Shown: piece by piece, positions 53,052 to 63,719 of the stretch
Position numbering within the stretch: the first letter of the stretch is position 1
How the letters are laid out: every line of letters starts with the position of its first letter
DNA from: Citrobacter sp. FP75
Lineage (GTDB): Bacteria > Pseudomonadota > Gammaproteobacteria > Enterobacterales > Enterobacteriaceae
DNA length: 64,000 nucleotides
Direction of reading: 5' to 3'
NCBI RefSeq assembly: GCF_018342065.1
Contig: NZ_JAFDOE010000001.1
Span: forward strand, 1,488,001-1,552,000
The notes under the pieces: generated by a model
The model's database searches: none
The model's input: the letters and a program-made list of their open reading frames with translations, nothing else
What the model was told of the DNA's origin: nothing
Position numbers and translations under genes: made by a program

Positions 53052-54221
53052 TTAATTCGCGGTAGTGAACGCCTCTTCAGGCTGCTTCCGCGCCGAGATA
53101 AAGACCAGCAGCAGCGCAAGCCCCGCCACAATCGCCCCCATCACCGGAACAAAACCGTAGCCTAATCCACCGGATATCACCGCCCCGCCGGCCGCAGCAC
53201 CCAGAGCATTGCCCAGATTAAACGCACCAATGTTAACCGATGATGATAAACCCGGTGCTTCGCTGGCAACGCGCATCACACGCATCTGCAAAGGCGGAAC
53301 CACCGCAAACGTTGCCGCCCCCCAGACCACCATGCTGATTGCGGCACCCAGTTCACTACGCGCCAGTAACGGGATCGCCAGCATAATTACCATCAGCAGC
53401 AGTAAGAAGCCTTTCAGCGTGCCATTGACTGAGCGGTCTGCCAGTTTACCCCCCAGATAGTTACCGATTGAAAACCCGACGCCAATCAGCACCAGCATAC
53501 CGGTGACAAAGGCCGGGGTGGCGTGAGTAATGCTGTGCAGCACCGGCGAAATGTAGGTATAAAGCGTGAACATCGCGCCGGCCCCCAACACAGTGGTCAG
53601 CAATGCTGACACCACCTGTGGACGCATCAGTACCGCCAGTTCTTTGCGCACGTCCGGGCGCTCTCCCGCCCCACCTTTCGGTAATGAGAAGAACAGGCTG
53701 ATCATCGCGATGACGCCAAGACCCGCGGTTGCCATAAACGACATGCGCCAGCCGATGGTTTCACCCAGCCAGGTGGCCGCCGGAACGCCGCCAATATTGG
53801 CGATGGTTAACCCCATGAACATGGTGGCCACGGCGCTGGCCTGCTTGTGCTTTGGCACCACGCTTGCCGCCACCACCGAGCCGAGGCCAAAAAAAGCGCC
53901 ATGGTTAAGACTGGTCAAAATTCGCGATAACATCAGGGTGGTGTAATCCGGCGATATTGCCGACAGCACGTTACCCAGCGTAAAAATCGCCATCAGAAAA
54001 ATAAGCGCATTGCGGCGCGCGCGATGAGAAAGTAGCAACGTCATTAGCGGTGCGCCGACCATGACTCCTACCGCATAGGCGCTTATTAACATGCCTGCAG
54101 CCGGAATCGAGACATCGACACCTTTGGCAATGACGGGCAACAATCCCATTGGCGAAAACTCGGTCGTGCCAATGCCAAACGCCCCAATCGCCAGGGCCAG
54201 TAAAGGATAATTGATTTTCAT
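53052..54221 (-). CDS. ydhP: MFS transporter YdhP (AraJ-like)
   Basis: A 389-residue 12-helix major facilitator protein, DHA1 group, with the motif-A-like RRNALIFLMAIFTLGNVLSA and the closing GAFNLGNALGAAAGGAVIS. Substrate unknown; relatives are sugar or drug exporters. The start giving MKINYPLLALAIG was chosen over an ATG 12 codons upstream. Single gene. Confidence 0.92.
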   Translation of the reverse strand: MKINYPLLALAIGAFGIGTTEFSPMGLLPVIAKGVDVSIPAAGMLISAYAVGVMVGAPLMTLLLSHRARRNALIFLMAIFTLGNVLSAISPDYTTLMLSRILTSLNHGAFFGLGSVVAASVVPKHKQASAVATMFMGLTIANIGGVPAATWLGETIGWRMSFMATAGLGVIAMISLFFSLPKGGAGERPDVRKELAVLMRPQVVSALLTTVLGAGAMFTLYTYISPVLHSITHATPAFVTGMLVLIGVGFSIGNYLGGKLADRSVNGTLKGFLLLLMVIMLAIPLLARSELGAAISMVVWGAATFAVVPPLQMRVMRVASEAPGLSSSVNIGAFNLGNALGAAAGGAVISGGLGYGFVPVMGAIVAGLALLLVFISARKQPEEAFTTAN

Positions 54222-54397
54222 ACCGCGACTCCGTAACGTCGAGCCGTGGCACGACATAAAGTAAGAGTCAAAAGCATGACACTGATCGCAAAATTAATAA
54301 AGTTAACAAAATTGCAAAAGACTTTTGCTTATTTGCCAACAAAAGAACAGGAAGGGTAAGCGGAAAGGATGAGGGAGAGCTAACTCCCTCGGGGAAA

Positions 54398-54487
54398 TCA
54401 ATGCAGCGCTGCGGTCAGACCACCCGCGACGATCAAACCCAGAACAATAATTGTAGTGACTAACGAAAATTTCAGATCGGTGCTCAT
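54398..54487 (-). CDS. ynhF: Small membrane protein YnhF
   Basis: A 29-residue protein, MSTDLKFSLVTTIIVLGLIV followed by AGGLTAALH, one residue different from E. coli YnhF as I recall it. One membrane helix (8-26). AAGGAG sits at the right distance upstream. In E. coli it is made at low growth stress and keeps its formyl group; the role is unknown. Confidence 0.95.
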   Translation of the reverse strand: MSTDLKFSLVTTIIVLGLIVAGGLTAALH

Positions 54488-54723
54488 CAAGTTTTCTCCT
54501 TTTTATTCCCACACAAAAAGTGATATTGCGCATTTTTACACACTTGAAAGCAAAAATCTCTCACGATTTATATTGATAACTGCTTTTAACTCTTCCCCTT
54601 TTCGTTAAGATCAGACAAAATTCCACGCTTACTTAATTAGCGTACCGGCCATTGACCCCTTCCTGACGTTCCGTGTCGTTTTCCTGGCGTGCCGCAACCC
54701 TGATGTTGCGCGAAGGGTGTGTA

Positions 54724-54739
54724 AGGCAAACGTTTACCT
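54724..54739. promoter_or_regulatory. PurR operator O1 upstream of purR
   Basis: AGGCAAACGTTTACCT, a PUR box (consensus ACGCAAACGTTTNCNT), 45 bases before the purR start: autorepression site. Confidence 0.92.
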
Positions 54740-54783
54740 GGAGTATTCTCAGGAGCTTAGGATATGGTCTGGAGTGAGATGTA

Positions 54784-55809
54784 ATGGCAACAATTAAAGA
54801 TGTGGCGAAGCGAGCAAACGTTTCCACTACAACCGTATCACACGTAATTAACAAAACGCGCTTTGTCGCGGAAGAAACGCGCAATGCCGTTTGGGCTGCG
54901 ATTAAAGAGTTACATTACTCCCCAAGCGCAGTGGCGCGCAGCCTGAAGGTGAACCACACCAAATCAATCGGCTTGCTGGCGACCAGCAGCGAAGCCGCTT
55001 ACTTTGCGGAAATCATCGAAGCCGTTGAGAAGAACTGCTTCCAGAAAGGCTACACCCTGATTCTGGGCAACGCGTGGAACAGCCTCGAAAAACAACAGGC
55101 CTATCTCTCCATGATGGCGCAAAAGCGCGTGGATGGTCTGCTGGTGATGTGTTCAGAATATCCGGAGTCTCTGCTTTCCATGCTCGAAGAGTATCGCCAT
55201 ATTCCGATGGTGGTAATGGACTGGGGCGAAGCCAAAGCCGACTTTACCGATACGGTCATTGATAACGCCTTCGAAGGCGGTTATATGGCGGGTCGTTATC
55301 TGGTTGAGCGCGGTCATCGCGAGATTGGCGTGATCCCTGGCCCTATGGAGCGCAACACCGGAGCCGGTCGTCTGGCTGGTTTTATGAAAGCGATGGAAGA
55401 AGCGCTGATTAAAGTTCCAGAGAACTGGATTGTCCAGGGTGATTTTGAGCCTGAATCCGGGTATCGCGCCATGCAGCAGATCCTTTCTCAGTCGCATCGC
55501 CCGACCGCCGTTTTCTGTGGTGGCGATATCATGGCAATGGGCGCGCTCTGCGCAGCTGACGAAATGGGCTTACGCGTCCCGCAGGATGTGTCGCTGATTG
55601 GCTATGACAACGTGCGTAATGCCCGTTTCTTCACACCGGCATTAACCACCATTCACCAGCCGAAGGATTCTCTCGGTGAAACGGCCTTTAACATGCTGTT
55701 AGACCGTATTGTGAATAAGCGCGAAGTGTCACAGTCAATTGAAGTACATCCGCGCCTGGTAGAACGTCGCTCCGTTGCCGACGGTCCGTTCCGCGATTAC
55801 CGTCGTTAA
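54784..55809 (+). CDS. purR: Purine repressor PurR
   Basis: A 341-residue LacI-family repressor: helix-turn-helix [20 protein letters not shown] at 4-23, then a hinge helix and a corepressor domain for hypoxanthine/guanine. It represses purine and some pyrimidine synthesis genes. Two PUR boxes, one before and one inside the gene start, indicate autorepression. Neighbours punR/punC import purine nucleosides. Confidence 0.98.
   Translation: MATIKDVAKRANVSTTTVSHVINKTRFVAEETRNAVWAAIKELHYSPSAVARSLKVNHTKSIGLLATSSEAAYFAEIIEAVEKNCFQKGYTLILGNAWNSLEKQQAYLSMMAQKRVDGLLVMCSEYPESLLSMLEEYRHIPMVVMDWGEAKADFTDTVIDNAFEGGYMAGRYLVERGHREIGVIPGPMERNTGAGRLAGFMKAMEEALIKVPENWIVQGDFEPESGYRAMQQILSQSHRPTAVFCGGDIMAMGALCAADEMGLRVPQDVSLIGYDNVRNARFFTPALTTIHQPKDSLGETAFNMLLDRIVNKREVSQSIEVHPRLVERRSVADGPFRDYRR
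54812..54827. promoter_or_regulatory. PurR operator O2 inside purR
   Basis: GAGCAAACGTTTCCAC, a second PUR box within codons 10-15 of purR, same place as in E. coli. Confidence 0.9.
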
Positions 55810-55826
55810 TCTGTTGTGCGGGGGCC

Positions 55827-56738
55827 TTATTCCGGCTCCCGCAGCCACTCTTTATTCAGCGTTTCGCTGTCCCCTAAATAGTCCAGCAGCCAGCCCAGCG
55901 CGGGCGACGTATCGTTCTGCTGCCAGGTCAGGCAACAGGCGGCATCAGGAAAGGGATTCTCTAGCTGTAACGCGACCCATTTACCGCTGTCGATCCACGG
56001 TTTAGAAAAATGCGTCGGCACCATCCCCACACATAACCCCGCCGATAAACAGGTCGCGGATGATTCCCAGTCAGGCACCACCACCCGCTTTTGGTTATCC
56101 AGCAGCCAGGTGATGCGCTTTGGCAGCGTGCGGGAGGTATCTTCACGCACCAGCGACGGCCAGTTGCGCAACGTATCGTCGCTGAGCGGTCCGGGCATCG
56201 ACGCCAGCGGATGATGGCTCGCTACCACGCAGTTCCAGCTCAACATCCCCATATCGCGAAACGTGTAACGCCCCCCTACCGGAATGGCCTGCGTCGCGCC
56301 AATAGCCAGCTCAACGCGCCCATCTGACAGCGCATCCCAGACGCCGTTAAACACTTCCTGAAAAACGATTAACTCCACATCATCAAAATGACGATAGAAG
56401 TCCACAATCATCTGCCGGGTCCGTTCCGGTCGGACGATATTATCGACCGCAATCGCCAGTTGACCGCGCCAGCCGTTGGCAATTTGCTGACATTGCTGGC
56501 GGGTGATCTGCATTTTTTTGATAACAGAGCGCCCTTCTTTTAAAAACCACGCCCCTGCGGGCGTTAATTCCACATCCCGATGGCGGCGTTCAAAAAGTGG
56601 CACAGCCAGCCACTCCTCCAGTTGCCGCACGGTATAGCTTACCGCCGAAGGCACACGGTGCAACTCTTGGGCGGCAGAGCTAAAGCTGCCGTTACGCGCA
56701 ACCGCGTCAACCACTTCAAGGGAATATTCCGACCACAT
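55827..56738 (-). CDS. punR: LysR-family activator PunR (YdhB)
   Basis: A 303-residue LysR-type regulator: HTH in GSFSSAAQELHRVPSAVSYT (16-35) and an effector domain after about 90. In E. coli PunR activates the divergent punC in response to purine nucleosides. It is a few residues shorter at the C-terminus than I recall for E. coli (ends EWLREPE). Divergent from punC across about 110 bases. Confidence 0.93.
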   Translation of the reverse strand: MWSEYSLEVVDAVARNGSFSSAAQELHRVPSAVSYTVRQLEEWLAVPLFERRHRDVELTPAGAWFLKEGRSVIKKMQITRQQCQQIANGWRGQLAIAVDNIVRPERTRQMIVDFYRHFDDVELIVFQEVFNGVWDALSDGRVELAIGATQAIPVGGRYTFRDMGMLSWNCVVASHHPLASMPGPLSDDTLRNWPSLVREDTSRTLPKRITWLLDNQKRVVVPDWESSATCLSAGLCVGMVPTHFSKPWIDSGKWVALQLENPFPDAACCLTWQQNDTSPALGWLLDYLGDSETLNKEWLREPE

Positions 56739-56849
56739 ACTCTGCCTGCAAAAAATTTGAAATCAGTATGCAAATATTAGCGTTTCACAGTAAGAATTAC
56801 ACTCACTACACTCAGCGACACTGTTTTACTACTAAAAAGAGAAATGATG

Positions 56850-58058
56850 ATGCAACCTGGAAAAGGGTTTTTAATCTGGCTGGCAGGTCTTAGCGTGCTC
56901 GGTTTTCTGGCAACGGATATGTATTTGCCAGCATTTGCGGCTATTCAGTCTGATTTGCAAACCCCTGCGTCTGCCGTCAGCGCCAGCCTTAGCTTGTTCT
57001 TAGCTGGTTTTGCCGTCGCGCAACTTCTGTGGGGGCCACTCTCCGATCATTATGGTCGCAAGCCCATTTTGCTGCTGGGTTTATCCATCTTCGCGCTAGG
57101 CAGTCTCGGTATGCTGTGGGTCGAAAACGCGACCGGCTTGCTGGTGCTGCGCTTTATCCAGGCCGTAGGCGTTTGTGCGGCGTCGGTTATCTGGCAGGCG
57201 CTGGTTGCCGATTATTATCCCTCGCAAAAAGTTAACCGCATCTTTGCCACGATTATGCCTCTGGTTGGGTTGTCTCCCGCACTCGCGCCATTATTAGGCA
57301 GTTGGATCCTGGTGCATTTTTCCTGGCAGGCTATCTTTGCCACCCTGTTTGCAATCACCCTGATCCTGATGATACCGGCTCTGCGCCTGAAGCCGACGGC
57401 AAAGGCACGTGACGATGGTCAGGATAAACTGACCTTTGCCACCCTGCTGCGCTCCAGAACATACCGTGGCAATGTGCTGATTTATGCTGCCTGCTCCGCG
57501 AGCTTTTTCGCCTGGCTGACCGGTTCGCCGTTTATCCTGAGCGAAATGGGCTACAGCCCGGCCGTCATTGGCCTGAGCTATGTGCCACAAACTATCGCCT
57601 TTTTGATAGGTGGATACGGTTGTCGTGCCGCCCTGCAGAAATGGGAAGGTCGCCAGTTGCTGCCGTGGCTGCTCGTTCTTTATGCCGTGAGCGTCATCGC
57701 CACCTGGGCGACCGGCTTTATCCCCCACGTTGCGCTGGCCGAAATCCTGATCCCATTCTGCGTGATGGCAATAGCGAACGGAGCTATCTACCCGATTGTC
57801 GTCGCACAGGCGTTACGTCCTTTCCCACAGGCCACAGGACGCGCAGCCGCATTGCAGAACACGCTACAACTGGGTTTATGCTTCCTGGCAAGCCTTGTGG
57901 TTTCCTGGTTGATCTCCACCCCACTGCTCACCACCACCAGCGTGATGCTGATAACGGTGCTGCTGGCGGCCGTGGGTTACAAAATGCAATTGCAGAAAAA
58001 AAGTGGCTCTCTGGCAGATGATGTACCTGCGATTGCGCACGGTGAATCGCATTCATAA
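56850..58058 (+). CDS. punC: MFS purine nucleoside transporter PunC (YdhC)
   Basis: A 402-residue DHA1-type transporter with 12 helices; motif A in [18 protein letters not shown] and motif C in [12 protein letters not shown]. It resembles Bcr drug efflux proteins but in E. coli serves uptake of adenosine and related nucleosides. Three ATGs in a row lie at 56844, 56847 and 56850; the last fits the AAAGAG ribosome-binding site and family start. Confidence 0.92.
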   Translation: MQPGKGFLIWLAGLSVLGFLATDMYLPAFAAIQSDLQTPASAVSASLSLFLAGFAVAQLLWGPLSDHYGRKPILLLGLSIFALGSLGMLWVENATGLLVLRFIQAVGVCAASVIWQALVADYYPSQKVNRIFATIMPLVGLSPALAPLLGSWILVHFSWQAIFATLFAITLILMIPALRLKPTAKARDDGQDKLTFATLLRSRTYRGNVLIYAACSASFFAWLTGSPFILSEMGYSPAVIGLSYVPQTIAFLIGGYGCRAALQKWEGRQLLPWLLVLYAVSVIATWATGFIPHVALAEILIPFCVMAIANGAIYPIVVAQALRPFPQATGRAAALQNTLQLGLCFLASLVVSWLISTPLLTTTSVMLITVLLAAVGYKMQLQKKSGSLADDVPAIAHGESHS

Positions 58059-58094
58059 CACTTTATTATTAATTAGCTGGCTAACAACATTCTA

Positions 58095-58123
58095 TTGAAT
58101 CCCCCAAAATTGAGGCCTATACT
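58095..58123 (+). promoter_or_regulatory. cfa sigma-70 promoter (distal, P1)
   Basis: TTGAAT, 17-base spacer, TATACT. The start point would lie near 58130, giving a leader of about 210 bases, as for E. coli cfa P1 whose leader is a target of small RNAs such as RydC. Confidence 0.85.
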
Positions 58124-58162
58124 GATTCTCAGTTGTTAAAAAAACGATAATTTTTATGTGTT

Positions 58163-58186
58163 AACGGGAACAAGCACGTTCCCGTT
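58163..58186. repeat. Hairpin in the punC-cfa spacer
   Basis: 9-bp stem AACGGGAAC / GTTCCCGTT with a six-base loop. It lies within the long cfa leader; the following GTTTAAC is a poor U-run, so leader structure is more likely than strong termination. Confidence 0.65.
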
Positions 58187-58297
58187 TAACCACGGATGGT
58201 CTTTTCGGTAAGGGGTTCTCCCTTCCTCTGTTCTACGTCGGATAATAGATTCACGGATTAATTCCGTGAGATTTCTCACATAGCCCAAAAAAAGCGT

Positions 58298-58304
58298 CTA
58301 CGCT
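58298..58304 (+). promoter_or_regulatory. cfa sigma-S promoter (proximal, P2) -10
   Basis: CTACGCT resembles the RpoS-type extended -10 (CTAyacT), placing a start about 33 bases before the cfa ATG, as in E. coli. Confidence 0.6.
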
Positions 58305-58343
58305 GTTTTAAGGTTCTGATCACCGACCAGTGATGGAGAAGCT

Positions 58344-59492
58344 ATGAGTTCATCGTGTATAGAAGACGTCAGCGTACCGGATGATGACTGGTACCGAATC
58401 ACCAATGAGTTGTTGAGCCGTGCGGGTATTACCATTAATGGCACCGCTCCGGCAGATATTCGCATTAAAAACCCCGAATTTTTCAAACGTGTTTTACAAG
58501 AGGGTTCGCTGGGTTTAGGTGAAAGTTATATGGACGGCTGGTGGGAATGCGATCGGCTGGACATCTTTTTTACTCAGGTTTTACGCGCCGGTCTTGAAGG
58601 CCAACTCCCCCGCCATTTTAAAGATACGCTGCGTATCGCCACCGCACGCCTGTTCAATTTGCAGAATAAAAAACGCGCGTGGGTTGTCGGAAAAGAACAC
58701 TACGATTTAGGTAACGATCTTTTCACCCGCATGCTTGATCCGTACATGCAATACTCCTGCGCCTACTGGAAGGACGCCACGACCCTGGAATCTGCCCAAC
58801 AGGCGAAGCTCAAAATGATTGCCGAGAAATTGCAGCTCAAACCGGGGATGCGCGTACTCGACATTGGCTGTGGCTGGGGAGGCTTGTCGCACTTTATGGC
58901 CTCGCAATATGGTGCTAGCGTGGTGGGTGTGACTATTTCAGCTGAGCAGCAGAAACTGGCGCAAGCGCGCTGTGAAGGGTTGGACGTCACTATTCTGCTG
59001 CAGGATTACCGCGACCTGAACGCGAGCTTCGACCGGATTGTCTCCGTCGGTATGTTTGAGCACGTGGGGCCGAAAAACTACAGCACCTATTTTGATGTTG
59101 TCGATCGCAATTTAAAGCAGGATGGTCTGTTTTTGCTCCATAGCATCGGCGCCCAAAAAACCGATGTTAGCGTTGACCCGTGGATTAATAAGTATATTTT
59201 CCCGAATGGTTGCTTGCCGTCGGTGCGCCAGATTGCGAAAGCCAGCGAAGCGCATTTTGTGATGGAAGACTGGCACAACTTTGGCGCCGATTACGATACC
59301 ACGCTGATGGCCTGGTATGAGCGATTCATGACGACCTGGCCTGAAATCGCTGATAACTACACCGAACGCTTTAAACGCATGTTTAGCTACTACCTGAATG
59401 CGTGCGCCGGTGCATTTCGCGCCCGGGATATTCAGCTCTGGCAGGTTGTTTTCTCTCGTGGCATAGAACACGGCCTGCGCGTTCCGCGTTAG
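58344..59492 (+). CDS. cfa: Cyclopropane-fatty-acyl-phospholipid synthase Cfa
   Basis: A 382-residue SAM-dependent enzyme that adds a methylene group across double bonds of membrane phospholipid chains in stationary or acid-stressed cells. SAM-binding VLDIGCGWGG is at 171-180. The bicarbonate/active-site region (QYSCAYW, near 136-142) and the FEHVGPKNY loop are intact. GGAG precedes the start. Confidence 0.98.
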   Translation: MSSSCIEDVSVPDDDWYRITNELLSRAGITINGTAPADIRIKNPEFFKRVLQEGSLGLGESYMDGWWECDRLDIFFTQVLRAGLEGQLPRHFKDTLRIATARLFNLQNKKRAWVVGKEHYDLGNDLFTRMLDPYMQYSCAYWKDATTLESAQQAKLKMIAEKLQLKPGMRVLDIGCGWGGLSHFMASQYGASVVGVTISAEQQKLAQARCEGLDVTILLQDYRDLNASFDRIVSVGMFEHVGPKNYSTYFDVVDRNLKQDGLFLLHSIGAQKTDVSVDPWINKYIFPNGCLPSVRQIAKASEAHFVMEDWHNFGADYDTTLMAWYERFMTTWPEIADNYTERFKRMFSYYLNACAGAFRARDIQLWQVVFSRGIEHGLRVPR

Positions 59493-59500
59493 TCATTTTC

Positions 59501-59521
59501 GCCCCCGAATTCATCGGGGGC
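59501..59521. terminator. Hairpin between cfa and ribE
   Basis: 8-bp stem GCCCCCGA / TCGGGGGC with a five-base loop in the convergent spacer. No clear T-run on either side; it probably ends both transcripts with help from other factors. Confidence 0.55.
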
Positions 59522-59537
59522 CAGCAAACGCGTTAGC

Positions 59538-60179
59538 TTAGATATCGCCAGTAACGTTGCTTGTTGTGCTTTCTCTTGCCGCCAGCACACGTTCAACGGT
59601 ATCCACAACCGCCTGCGTTTGCGGGTCAATTTCGATATTAACCCGTGCGCCCAGCTTTTTCTTGCCAAGCGTCGTACGCTCCAGTGTTTCCGGTATCAGA
59701 TGCACGCAAAAGCGCGTCGGCGTTACTTCCCCGACCGTCAGGCTGATGCCGTCAATGCCGATAAATCCTTTGTACAGGATGTATTTCATCAGCGACGGGT
59801 CCTGAACTTTAAACCAGATCTGGCGATTATTTTCAGATGTCAGAATTTTTGACACCTCAGCGGTGGTCATAATATGGCCCGACATTAAATGCCCGCCGAT
59901 CTCATCGCTGAACTTTGCCGCACGCTCAACGTTGACCCAATCCCCGACCTTCAGGTCGCCAAGATTGGTGATACGCAGCGTTTCTTTCATCAGATCAAAG
60001 CTTATCTGGTTGCCGTTAATTTCCGTCACCGTCAGACAACAACCATTGTGTGCCACCGATGCGCCCGTCTCCAGCCCATCCAGCATGTATTCAGGTAACT
60101 CCACTACATGCGTGCGAAAATTTGGTTTCTCATCAACAGACACCAGTTTCGCGGTGCCCTGCACAATACCCGTAAACAT
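59538..60179 (-). CDS. ribE: Riboflavin synthase alpha subunit
   Basis: A 213-residue enzyme (also called RibC) made of two lumazine-binding repeats, the first opening [12 protein letters not shown] and the second about residue 98 with [11 protein letters not shown]. It dismutates two 6,7-dimethyl-8-ribityllumazine molecules to riboflavin. Divergent from mdtK. Confidence 0.97.
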   Translation of the reverse strand: MFTGIVQGTAKLVSVDEKPNFRTHVVELPEYMLDGLETGASVAHNGCCLTVTEINGNQISFDLMKETLRITNLGDLKVGDWVNVERAAKFSDEIGGHLMSGHIMTTAEVSKILTSENNRQIWFKVQDPSLMKYILYKGFIGIDGISLTVGEVTPTRFCVHLIPETLERTTLGKKKLGARVNIEIDPQTQAVVDTVERVLAARESTTSNVTGDI

Positions 60180-60301
60180 ACCTCTAACTCCTGAACGTAA
60201 TTAAGACATCTCTGCTGAGCACAATAGCAGGTGAAAATTGCGGTTGCCAGCAATGCGCCGCCCCCACCTGTTTTTTCACTGGAGAATTACGTATTCCTCG
60301 C

Positions 60302-60307
60302 TACAAT
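60302..60307 (+). promoter_or_regulatory. Candidate mdtK -10 element
   Basis: TACAAT, about 90 bases before the mdtK start, with only a weak -35 at the right distance. If used, transcripts start near 60314 and pass through the hairpin described below. Confidence 0.45.
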
Positions 60308-60337
60308 AGACTGCAATTTCCCCAGTATTTTCTTCTT

Positions 60338-60361
60338 GCTGCCCTCTAAGGCGGCTTTTTT
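60338..60361 (+). terminator. Intrinsic-terminator structure in the mdtK leader
   Basis: Stem GCTGCC / GGCGGC (one G-U), loop CTCTAA and six Ts, 35 bases before the mdtK start and downstream of the candidate promoter. No gene upstream on this strand needs terminating. Confidence 0.75.
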
Positions 60362-60375
60362 AGTCTCTCAAATAA

Positions 60376-61770
<1,395 letters not shown>

Positions 61771-61780
61771 TCCCCGCACT

Positions 61781-61807
61781 AGCCGCCGCACGGCGGCTAT
61801 TTTCTCT
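61781..61807 (+). terminator. Terminator after mdtK
   Basis: 7-bp stem AGCCGCC / GGCGGCT, GCAC loop, ATTTTCTCT tail, 10 bases after the stop. Confidence 0.85.
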
Positions 61808-61814
61808 AACGCGT

Positions 61815-62513
61815 TCAGAACGGACTGGCATTCTGCGCGTTAATCCACTCTTCGCTGATGGGATGCTTAAAATGCAACTCGCTGGCGTGCAGCATCAGTC
61901 GCGGTGTCAGCTCAGTGCCTGGCAATGAACGCCCGCCATACAGATCGCATCCCCAGATAGCGTGTCCCAGATGCTGACAGTGAATACGCAGCTGATGGGT
62001 GCGACCGGTTTCGGGGAAAAGCTGTACCCGTGTTAGCGGCAGTACCGTCCCATCTTCCTGCGGGTGATGCAAGCGCTCAACGACCCGATAACGTGAGCGC
62101 GCGGCTTTCCCCCTGGTGGCGCATATCGACATCAGCGGGAACAGCGCCGGATCTTTGGCAATGGCGGCGTCTATCATCCCTTCATCATTGTTCAGATGTC
62201 CACACAGCAACGCGCTGTACACCTTGGTGACTGCACGCTGGCTGAACTGCTGGCACAGCGCGGCATTAATCGCCTTGTTGCGGGCAATCACCATCAGACC
62301 GGACGTGCCAAAATCCAGCCGATGAACCAGCGTGCAGCCGGGATAAATCTGAACCAGCCGGTGATGTACTGAATCCAGGTTTTGCGGGTTTTTCCCCGAC
62401 AGGCTCAGCAGCCCTGTGGGCTTGTTGATGAGGAGCAGATGATCGTCCTGATAGAGGATCTCTATCTCATCATGGCACGGCGGAGCAATAAAGGTATCGA
62501 TAATGGTAGACAT
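61815..62513 (-). CDS. RluA-family pseudouridine synthase
   Basis: A 232-residue protein with the RluA catalytic motif HRLDFGTSG (catalytic D67), LLINKPTGLLSLSG before it, and the closing QLFPETGRTHQLRIHCQHLGH RNA-binding motif split as QLFPETGRTHQL and RIHCQHLGH. No S4 domain is present. It resembles RluA (23S 746/tRNA 32) but is not the RluA I know; which uridine it modifies cannot be told. The E. coli valVW tRNA genes that follow mdtK are not in this place. Confidence 0.88.
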   Translation of the reverse strand: MSTIIDTFIAPPCHDEIEILYQDDHLLLINKPTGLLSLSGKNPQNLDSVHHRLVQIYPGCTLVHRLDFGTSGLMVIARNKAINAALCQQFSQRAVTKVYSALLCGHLNNDEGMIDAAIAKDPALFPLMSICATRGKAARSRYRVVERLHHPQEDGTVLPLTRVQLFPETGRTHQLRIHCQHLGHAIWGCDLYGGRSLPGTELTPRLMLHASELHFKHPISEEWINAQNASPF

Positions 62514-62674
62514 CAGGCTGCCAGGATAGAGTGCGGGAGCAGATCATAACGAATTTCCAGCCGACTGGCGAATCAGCGTAACCTTTATGCCAGAGGTAAT
62601 ACCATTGTGAATCGCCATGGGTATTGCGTACAATGCGGCTTCGATACACTCTGAAAATTGCCGTGGCTGATGCT

Positions 62675-63019
62675 ATGAATCTCAATCGCTGTTGTTATTT
62701 GTTACTGTTATTCGCGGCGATCGGCAGCATTTTTACGTCTCATCCCTTTATTGCATGGTTACTGTTCGCCAACTTATTGACGTTGGTGATTTACGGCGTG
62801 GACAAAATGGCGGCGCGAAAGGCCTGGCGCAGAGTGCCAGAATCCACGTTACTAATGCTAGGTGTTGTCGGTGGATGGCCTGGCGCGATAGCAGGTCAAC
62901 AGCTCTTCCGTCACAAAACACAGAAGCAGCCATTCAAAACCTACTTTATTATCAGCGTGTTATTGAGTATCTCCGCGATGGTGACGGTTTATCAGCTCTT
63001 TCCATTCTCGCCTTCCTGA
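62675..63019 (+). CDS. DUF1294 small membrane protein
   Basis: A 114-residue protein with about three helices and the DUF1294 core NLLTLVIYGVDKMAARK...RVPESTLLMLGVVGGWPGA, ending FRHKTQKQPFKTYFI. In other bacteria this domain can be fused to a cold-shock domain; here it stands alone. Function unknown. An ATG 14 codons upstream is possible. It is divergent from the pseudouridine synthase. Confidence 0.83.
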   Translation: MNLNRCCYLLLLFAAIGSIFTSHPFIAWLLFANLLTLVIYGVDKMAARKAWRRVPESTLLMLGVVGGWPGAIAGQQLFRHKTQKQPFKTYFIISVLLSISAMVTVYQLFPFSPS

Positions 63020-63047
63020 GCACGGGCAACGCGCGGACTATGCGGGT

Positions 63048-63623
63048 TTACAACATATGCCCGATAAAGTCGTGTAAATCGTCGCTGGCCAACCGACATT
63101 TTTCAGCTGAAGGGTGAATAATCAGGTTCTCTGAGTAGCCGTTAAGCATGGCGACGAACTGGCGCGCGACACGTTCTGCATCTGTCGCCCGGAACGCTTT
63201 CATCTCCACGCCTTCACGAATAATTCCGACTATCAATTCCATCCAGCAATTCATATTGCGCTCTGCAAGCTCGGCATAAGCGACATCATGACTCGCGAGG
63301 CGCCACAAAGAATCATAAAGCTGCCAGACGGCATCCGGACCTTCAGGAAGATAATATTTGATGATCACGCTCAGCTTTTCGCGGGATTCACGCCCGGATA
63401 AAGACTCGGTTAACTCTTCCAGCTCCTTCTCCATGTATCGCCCCAGCGCGGCAAGACGCAATGACTGCCAGCCCTTGAAGTAATGATAGATGTGGCTGCG
63501 CGAAAGACCGAGATGTTCAGTCAACTCCCGAGTCGTTACTTTTTCTATTCCTTTTTCAATAAACAGCACCACCGCGCCATCCAGAATCCGTGTTTTCAGT
63601 TCTTCTGTCTTTTTTTTCATCAT
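63048..63623 (-). CDS. TetR-family transcriptional regulator
   Basis: A 191-residue regulator with a TetR helix-turn-helix VTTRELTEHLGLSRSHIYHY near 29-48 and a C-terminal ligand domain. No close named relative recognised. The start MMKKKTEELK is used; extension upstream would run into the operator. Two palindromes in the 96-bp divergent spacer to the ABC gene are the likely binding sites, so it probably represses itself and the transporter. Confidence 0.88.
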   Translation of the reverse strand: MMKKKTEELKTRILDGAVVLFIEKGIEKVTTRELTEHLGLSRSHIYHYFKGWQSLRLAALGRYMEKELEELTESLSGRESREKLSVIIKYYLPEGPDAVWQLYDSLWRLASHDVAYAELAERNMNCWMELIVGIIREGVEMKAFRATDAERVARQFVAMLNGYSENLIIHPSAEKCRLASDDLHDFIGHML

Positions 63624-63640
63624 TCCAACCTGCATTGACT

Positions 63641-63658
63641 TTGAGCAATTGCTCAAAT
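63641..63658. promoter_or_regulatory. TetR operator, proximal palindrome
   Basis: Perfect 18-bp palindrome TTTGAGCAATTGCTCAAA, 17 bases before the TetR start. Confidence 0.85.
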
Positions 63659-63671
63659 ACACTCACACTTC

Positions 63672-63697
63672 AATAATTGAGCGGTTGCTCAATTATT
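63672..63697. promoter_or_regulatory. TetR operator, distal palindrome
   Basis: AATAATTGAGC-GGTT-GCTCAATTATT, sharing the TTGAGC...GCTCAA core with the first site but with longer arms; 23 bases before the ABC gene. Confidence 0.83.
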
Positions 63698-63719
63698 AAT
63701 TTTAACAGAATTACAGATA

